Below are positions 56,626 to 64,000 of a stretch of DNA of 64,000 nt, in pieces. Made by a program: the position numbers and the translations under genes. The stretch's first letter is position 1, and each line of letters begins with the position of its first letter. The stretch lies in contig VZRG01001642.1 in assembly GCA_013397435.1 (NCBI GenBank), forward strand, positions 1 to 64,000. Reading direction: 5' to 3'. Source of the DNA: Erythrocercus mccallii. Its lineage: Eukaryota; Chordata; Aves; Passeriformes; Dicruridae. The notes under the pieces were generated by a model. That model was not told the origin of the DNA. It did no database searches and was given only the letters and a program-made list of their open reading frames with translations.

Positions 56626-59600
56626 TAAATAACTGCAACAGATGAAATATCAATATTCAAAACAAGAAATTGCTAGAAAAAACTGACCTTAAACCAGATT
56701 TTCAGAATGACAGGCTGATAAAGTTAGGGGACCAGATGGCCAAGAATATTGAAGATAGAACAGGAAAAGTCCTCAGCCTTTGTTTTAAGCACATTTAGAC
56801 ATTTCCCTTTCCTTCACGTTATTGAACTAAAGGAAATATGGACTTCCATCAATTCCTAATATCTGTAATGGGGGTTTTATAGCAGAACAAAATCAGTTTG
56901 ATCATACACAGGTGGTAATCATAGGAAGGAGAGGAGATAACTTACCAGATTACTTTTCATAGCATATTTTTTGCAGATCTAGGAACTACTAGGTTCACTG
57001 CTGAAAGATTTAGGGTGAAATCATGGCCAATGGGAATTTTGCCATCAACTTCAAAAGATTCAAATTTCATCCTAGATCTTATTTGTTTAGCAAGAAAGTG
57101 CTTATTTTTCTATTCTTTTTTTGTGCACACACTGCCAGCATTGTATGAAACAAACCATCCTGATTTCCAGAATGCTTTTCAAAAGCCAAGTGATTGCTAA
57201 AATTGCAAATCCAATTTGTTCACAGACTGACCAGTGTGTGATCATTCCAATTATATTTGGCACATGTCAATTGGAAGAATCAAACCTCCCTCGTTTTGGA
57301 TCACTTATAAACACTTCAAAAAATAAACTCCCAATATAATTAGCTGCTGAAATGCTTGGCGAGTTGCCTTTAAAAAAATCCCAGTCAGAAAACACACCCC
57401 CTTGACTCTTCCCGGGCACATTCTTCAATAAGAGACTCAGATCTTGTCCCCTGCACAGGCACTGATTAGTGTAATCCTCCTGACTGCCTGTGGGTATCCC
57501 CAAAGTTTAGTTTTCCCACAACCAAGGTCCAGGAACTGTGTTACATGAGAGCTGGACAATGTGGCAAGATCCCCACCCCCAAGCTTCCGTTAAGCACAAG
57601 CTGCTGCTAAGCCCACGTGCAAGCTGAAAGTGTGCAGCAGAGCTCACTGGCACCCTTACCTTTCAAAAACTCTGCTACTGATACATGTTGAGGTTATTTT
57701 GCAATGCATCAGTGAAAATGCATTATCCTGTCAGGCTGTCTGAAACCCTGTGTAGGAAATACCTTTTCCAGAATGAATCTGCCTTTAATCTTAAAAACAG
57801 TTTGCATAATTCTGCCAAAAAGCCAAGGAAGATTCAGTGAGACATTTACCCATTTTTGCTGCTATCTTGAAACACAAGAGCTTTTCCTCTTGTTTCTTTA
57901 TGTTTGTTGTGGTTTTTTTCTTCCTTTCCAAAGATTGTCATGAGAATCACTTCAAAACACTCAGAAACTGAGCAAAAATAAAATTCAGTGTTGAAGAAGG
58001 AAAGCAGAGCAGCAGGTAAATATATCATGGAATTCAAGTTCATTCAGCAAAATTACATTTTTGAGAAGAGCTTGGCAAGAAAGAAAACATGCATTTGGAC
58101 TTTTCAAAGTAATATAGTTTGCCATCACTCACTGGGGAGCTCCCAGAGCCTAATCCTTAAAACATGTTACTTCTGAAGACAATTCTACCTCTACTCCCTG
58201 CTGTTTTTAGCAAAGTCTGTGGGTATCCATTTTGTATGGGAAGCCTATCAACTAAAATATTAAATCAGCCTCATCTCACAATAACCTCTGTAAAAGAAAA
58301 AAATGTTTTTCAGCTCCATGGATACCCGCTTGAAGCAACACCTCGTTTTTTCCTGATGAAGTATTTCCTGATGATTGCTCTCCATTTTCCCCATCTTCTC
58401 CATCTCAGTTCAGTTCTCATGTAGGACACGACCAAAGGCGTGTTTTCAACTAGTCTGGATGGTTTGGCTCTGGTTCATCCCCTTTACCCAGGAATAGCTT
58501 AGCACAAAAGTTGCCAGATAAGCCTTGCAGAATCCATGTTTGGTAAGTATTGTTGCATTTCTTCCACATCTCTACTTATGTTTTTTCTTCAAAATTGTTC
58601 AGAAATCACAGATACTGACAAATGGTTCAGTAGATGCCTGGCTTATGTTTTTCTTTCATTAAATATAGCTAGGAAGTTTATTATTCTCTAGTCAAAAGCT
58701 ACCACAGTCAATGTGATGGGTGTATTTATAATGGTTCCTGCCAGACTTCTAGTTCTGTGTGCCAGTTCTCTCAGTGTTCTGGGATCATCTGATCCCTCTG
58801 GCTGAACTGTGGTGAACTATTTAAGACTGTCTGCCATATTATAGTCAATAATGTTCATATCCATAGGTCAGTTCTTACTCTTTTCTACCATAATTTCCCA
58901 TTGAAAGATGATGAGCCACTTCATTTTAAGAGTAGAACTTATGTTCACATACACCATCTCATGAAGTTGTGTGAGGTTGCTGCCAGAAGACTGCACTTTT
59001 GGGAGAAGAGTTGTACTTGGAAGGATATGTAAACCCTTACACAAATACTGTGAAAATAGTGTTCAAACAGGTAAACTTGATGCCTAGTAAGATACTGGGT
59101 CTTCCTTACCCTTTTTTAGTTAAGGAAAACAATTATTTCTAAGAGAAAATATTAAAAACTTACTATTAACATCTTCTGGATGATTTTGTTTTGTGTTGTG
59201 TTTCTGCTTTTAAAGGCACTGCAGAAATTCCCACTTTTATGTATGGTGTTGGGACTTTCTGCCTCTTTATAAATGCGTATTTCTGGACGTCTATAAATCG
59301 GCCACTCAAGACTGTTCCAGACAGATATTTGGCTTCCAGACTCTAAGTGCAGAGAAGAATGGTTTTCTTTTCTTCCTGTACTGACAAAAGTAGATGTGAT
59401 AGTGTGTAAGCCACACCACTGGAATGCAGTACGTAAACAAATATTTAAAGGATATTTTAGCAGCCTCAGCCAGTTTATTTACCTAGCTCTAACGCAAATG
59501 ACCTCTGTTTAAAGCATAGTTCAGGCAGTCAACTGCACCACAAGTACTTGCATCCTGCCCCCTCAGCAAGAATAAGGAACGTGGACAAAGAGCATCCTAA

Positions 59601-62222
59601 CATCTGGGAGTATGAAGGAACAACGCACTAAGAAGCACAAAAAGAAGCACAAAAGCATCAGGACTGCATTTGCAATCTTGTATCACATGTCTGAATCCCG
59701 CATATTTCTGTTGAGGCTTTGCTAACAGCTCCTGAAGTACAGCTAACACTGCCCCCAGAACATGAGACTGTGGGCAAGGAGACCCAGACCTCTCCGAACC
59801 AGAAGGAAAGCTATGGTAATGCTCCACTGCTATTCCATTCTAAGGTAATTTTTATAACTCTAAGGAAATGCAGGCCAAAAAGAAAGAAGGTACTGGACGC
59901 AGTATTACAGAAATTCCCCACAGTTCCCTCCTTTTAGAGGGCTAAGACTGCAACACTACGTTTCATGCTATGAAATACTCTTATTGCTATTCCTCAGCTG
60001 CTGGGGAGTATCTTTCCTCCAAGCAAGCCCCTCCTTGGGTGAGTGCTGTGAATATCATCTCCAGCACAGCAAGATGAGGCAGGCAGCAGCTATGGATGGC
60101 ATTTTTCTTGGAAAATGTTTAGTTATGTGAACATCAGCTTTCGCAATCTGATGCATAGCCTGAATAAAGGTTACAAGTTTTCAGGCTGGTATGCACCACA
60201 TTACACTTAAGGTTGTAGCCTTACCAGCTCTTTTATTTAATCTGAAGAGAGTCAAGTTACAAGGAGCATAACAAGTCTTTAGAATACTGCATACACTTGA
60301 ATTCCTGCCCCCACCCCCTCACCTTTCTACCCCCTCTACCCCTCATGCTTTCTACCCATTCCATGTTCTTTTCCAGCAGATATGAGAAGTCCAGTTTTTA
60401 GAGAGGTAACAAAGGAAAACAAGTATTTATGTATTGGTTGTTCCTCCAAGGCCACATGAAATTGATTGCTCTAATCAGCAAAAGAAGGAAAACACTGTCT
60501 GCTATCAATGACTGAGTTAATCAGCAGTCTCAAAGGAAAAGTTAACTGTAGAAATGCAAAAAAATTCAACATCCCTTCCTCCCTGTAGCTTCAACACTGA
60601 ACCAAAGTCCTCCAGCTTTGCTTAGGCTTGTGTCTGAGGCATCTAAGACCCCTCCATGGCCTCACAAGGAAATTAACATATCTAGAGAACAGTTTTAGTG
60701 GTCTCGCAGTGTCTCAAGCCATTAGATTCTCAATTCAGTTGATACCCTAAAATTAAGGAGAATTATTTGAGACCACAGTTTAATATAAGTAAATGTGTGA
60801 AAAAGACTGAAAAGACTCTTTAGTGCAGGCATGGGTAAATAAAAGGCATCAGCTTCTTAAAATTTATGGTGTTTGCACCACAAGGAAGATTTTCTGATGT
60901 GATGAACAAACAAATGGGCAGTGTTTGTGGCAGAAGTGCAGCTCACCCTGAAAAAATGCTACTTAAGCTTGGTTGAGATTCTCACCCTCTGAGAAACTCT
61001 TATTTTTAAAATGTAAGAAAAGCTTTTAATTTTCTTATATATTTGGTTTCTATTTCTCTCGAATTTTGCATCGATTCTGTTTAGTGCTGTGTAGGGGAAA
61101 AAAAAGAAAGATTTGGTTATTTAAACAGGTGCCCAGTCTCTACAGGGTGCATAGGTTACACTGAATTTAACAAATGGCCATGAAGTCATTGTAGCTAACA
61201 CTGTTGATCAAAAGGATTACAAATACGCTTTTTCTCTAAAAAAAAAATAATGTATGAGGGTGTCTTAGATTAAGGTTTGTTTTTAATGACTTTAATTGTT
61301 TTATTCTCTGACAACAAGCCAAATGTGTAAGGATAGATCCAAGTTCCTTCTGTGTCCTCTTTGCAATGCCTCAATGATGTAGTGAGGTGCTGATGATCCA
61401 GCCAAAGGCTGCCATCCATTTCTTTTGCTCCAAGGTGCCTAAGGCTGTGATGACTTGGGTGAAGAACAGGAGGGATTGAATGGCTGGAGATGGCATTGAC
61501 CTGCAGCAAACCCTCCAGGACTGTGGCTGCAGAGACAATGCAGTGTAACAGCAGTGGCTGCCAGCCAGTGCAACCTTCCCATGTGTGCCTGAGCTCTCTG
61601 TGCACTGAGGGACAGAGGTAAAGGTAGCACATAAAGCTAGAGCTACATCACTGCGGGGTGAGATATGTAATGACCTCAGTTTAAGATGTAAGGGCTGACT
61701 ATGAAAGGTATTTAACACAGGTGCACTTCATTGATGCCTACCTTTGGCTTTAGTAGAAACGGTGCACATTGGATTCCACCAGACAAGACAATCAGATGGA
61801 TCTGAACTGCAGAAAGTTTTTTCAGAAGGTCAGCACAAGGCAAGAAGTTTTTACCCGTTGTACCACAGCTGAAACATCTTTCAGAGCTTTAGTGAGCACA
61901 GTGTGGCAGCCTCTGCGCGCAAGTTTCTCAGTTGGGCTTCTGCTGCTGCTAAGAATGTAAGTTATGAGGAGAAGGTCACATACCCACATTTCAAGCTGTA
62001 AAGCAAGCCAGAAAACTCTCACAGTTTTGTGTAACTGTGCCAGAAGCTAAAGAAATCTAATACATAGGAGAAATCACATTTCATTGTGCCTGAGAGAGAA
62101 GGACCATGGTGGCTGTATCTGAAAATATTTGCATTTACTCTCTTTAAGATAAAACACTAAATATCTTACCACCATTTGGGGTTTTTGGTAGGGTTGATTA
62201 GAGATTTTTGTTTTGTTTTTAT

Positions 62223-62235
62223 GGGGGGGGGGGGG
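62223..62235 (+). repeat. G13 homopolymer
   Basis: Thirteen consecutive G residues in an otherwise T-rich stretch (TTTTTATG before, TTGTGTGGTTGT after). Confidence 0.95.
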
Positions 62236-63043
62236 TTGTGTGGTTGTATTGTTACAGCCCTAGGAGCCTGGAGTCAGGGGAAAGACAAAACCTGTAGGAA
62301 AATATGCTGTATTTTGAGATGCAATATAATGCCTGTTAAGTGCTGAAATCATTCAACACCACTCTGCAACCACCACAGTAAGTGTCCCTTGCCACCAGAG
62401 CTAAGGAAAAGTACAGACAGTTCACTGGTCCTCTTCTAAATGTAATGTGCTTCATCCAGGCATCAAGTAGAGAATGGTGCTATCAGGACGCAATAACCAA
62501 GCTGCATTGCACAAGGTGAACACATCCTCACTAATATACATAAAGATCAGGTTAGCATTGGGAGAATATTTTTCATAAAGTTTGAGCTTTGAACCCTGCT
62601 CCCCTTTAAAAACGGAACTTTATAATTCAGAATTCCGCTTGCTTTATAGACAATAGAAAAGCTTCATTTTAAGCTTTCTCATCCACAAATGTCTTTCTTT
62701 TTATTCCACTAGGACTAACAATCTCTGTCCTCTTCTAAATCCTTTACCACTCTACTCCTTTTTTTCCAAATTGTCCCATTCATTAAAAACATTAAACTCA
62801 GAGCAGCTGTTCTGTTCTCAGCCTTTCTGTGTCTGTTCTTGACCTTCCTCAACTTCATATTTGCTTTTTCTACCACAGAGAAGGGTTATTTATCCCATAT
62901 GTTACTACGTTTTTTTTACCTGTGCAGACACACAGCCAGGATCTTTACATCTTTATGGAAGAATTTAATTATTTTAATAGTACATATAAATGGAATTTCT
63001 TAAAAGATAAGAAAAAAAAAGAAAGAAATATTTTCACAGAGTA

Positions 63044-63100
63044 GTAGAATCGCAGAACAGCCCAGGCTGGAAAAGATCTTGAAAGTTCAGCTGGTCCCAT
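63044..63100 (-). mobile_element. CR1 LINE 3'-end fragment, short
   Basis: TAGAATCGCAGAACAGCCC, AGGCTGGAAAAGATCTTGAA and GTTCAGCTGGTCCCATC match the reverse complement of the CR1 3' end. The distal end is vague. Confidence 0.6.
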
Positions 63101-64000
63101 CTTTCATGAAAAACGAAGCCTAGATCTTAGTTCCTATAACACCTTTGGATTATAAAATAGTGAAAATAATGGAAATAATCTCGTAAATAGAACTGTCATT
63201 GAATAGCCAAAGAGATATTTGATGTTCAAATCTGTCCTTTAGAGGCCTTTTGTTAATGATGATTAAAGATCTGGTTGCATAATGCACTAAATGAACCTTC
63301 AGTCACCATCTCTTTTTGAAGGAATATTTTCTTGTGTTTCTAAACTACTTGTTTCATGCAGCACAAAAACCTTTGAGCAAGTTGTTATACTGGGACTTGA
63401 TGTTCTGTACTTGGTATTGCCTGTGCTTCCATGTGTGCAGAAATCCCTAATGCTACTTTTTCTATTACTGATGATCAGTATTCTTGAAGAGGACAAAAAA
63501 TAGAAGTGTATTTGTTTAAAACTTTAACAGTATACTTTCTTTCTTTGGGTGGGACCTGTTTTTCATTGTGTTTTTCTGAGATAATCACCTCTTTAAGACA
63601 TTTGTTTCTACTGATTTTGTTTTTCTAGCAATTTCCCAATCAATCTCTCTTCATTTTGCTTTTCACAGTGAACTCTAACTATTTTGCCACTATTTTTTTT
63701 AGAAATTATGTCTACATGTGTAATTAATAACTTGGTTTAGTGGCTGACCCCTAAAATTTAGGTTAATGAAAGTTTATGGCTGACCTAATAAAATTACCAA
63801 TTTTGAAATGGAAACATTTTCTTTTTTTTTTTTTTTAAGAGCACTTTTGATCAAACCAGGCGTTAATCCAACTCAAGGAAATTTAATTTGTTTCAAACTA
63901 GATTTTATCATTATGGCATTTTTTCAGTGGGAATCAAGTTTTAATTCATCAGAATACATCAAGCTGGTATTCTAGGTGACATCTTTCTGGAGGAACAATG
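63101..64000. other. Intergenic, nothing recognised
   Basis: AT-rich sequence with T runs. No gene or repeat was recognised after the CR1 fragment. Confidence 0.6.

Larger units (their letters stand above)
47488..63043. other. Long intergenic stretch, no gene recognised
   Basis: No open frame here shows family motifs or exon-like homology. Open frames of 110-128 codons near 50.2, 53.2, 55.4 and 61.4 kb overlap others on both strands and look random. Contains an A19 run (53123-53141), a hairpin (54841-54894), an AT-rich foldback (56559-56625) and a G13 run (62223-62235). Confidence 0.6.

Noticed and set aside
61270..61718. Three overlapping 63-120 codon frames on the - strand
   Set aside because: Open in several phases at once, which reflects low stop density in GC-richer DNA rather than coding. 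No motif.
1..64000. CRISPR array, operon-like gene cluster or prokaryotic system
   Set aside because: No regularly spaced repeats, no dense open frames and clear vertebrate introns. The window is animal nuclear DNA.
1..64000. tRNA, rRNA or snoRNA genes
   Set aside because: I saw no convincing cloverleaf boxes, rRNA cores or C/D and H/ACA box sets by eye. A covariance-model scan would be needed to exclude small ones.

Overview
The window is vertebrate nuclear DNA, almost certainly from a bird and perhaps a songbird. It has one protein-coding gene broken into small exons by AT-rich introns with canonical GT/AG borders. CR1 LINE fragments are frequent and there are avian-type solo LTRs; no SINE family was recognised. 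Bird is a strong inference; songbird is weak and rests only on the look of the LTRs. There is one unresolved base (N) at 15253.

The gene is SH3YL1 (SH3 and SYLF domain containing 1), on the + strand. Nine coding exons can be read with consistent phase: 5252-5362, 6715-6828, 7315-7379, 9939-10051, 13172-13300, 14000-14162 (or a donor at 14144), 14815-14887, 15672-15728 and 37800-37999. They encode an N-terminal SYLF lipid-binding domain, a proline-rich linker and one C-terminal SH3 domain. The total is 341 aa (335 with the shorter exon), against about 342 aa in human. The A of the ATG must come from an upstream exon that lies outside the window or is not recognisable in it. The first 5.2 kb is therefore intron 1 and has no CpG-rich promoter.

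Layout: 1-5251 is intron 1 with two CR1 remnants. 5252-15728 holds eight coding exons, with a very short LTR-like element in intron 2, and a roughly 1-kb CR1 plus an LTR-like element in intron 5. 15729-37799 is a 22-kb intron separating the linker from the SH3 exon; it holds two CR1 pieces, a microsatellite and an inverted/direct repeat complex. 37800-about 38440 is the terminal exon and 3' UTR with three AATAAA signals. From about 38440 to 64000 no gene was found. That stretch holds a CR1 nested inside an oppositely oriented CR1 (41256-42611), a CpG-rich solo LTR with perfect 5-bp target-site duplications (42884-43514), a perfect 30-bp palindrome next to a (CA)14 repeat, a 770-bp antisense CR1, and a 20-bp perfect-stem hairpin at 54841-54894.

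Nothing resembling a new enzymatic or defence system was seen. The points worth a second look are the splice-created start codon, the competing splice donors in the SYLF/linker exon, the LTRs in and near the gene, the probable assembly artefact around the N, and several foldback sequences.
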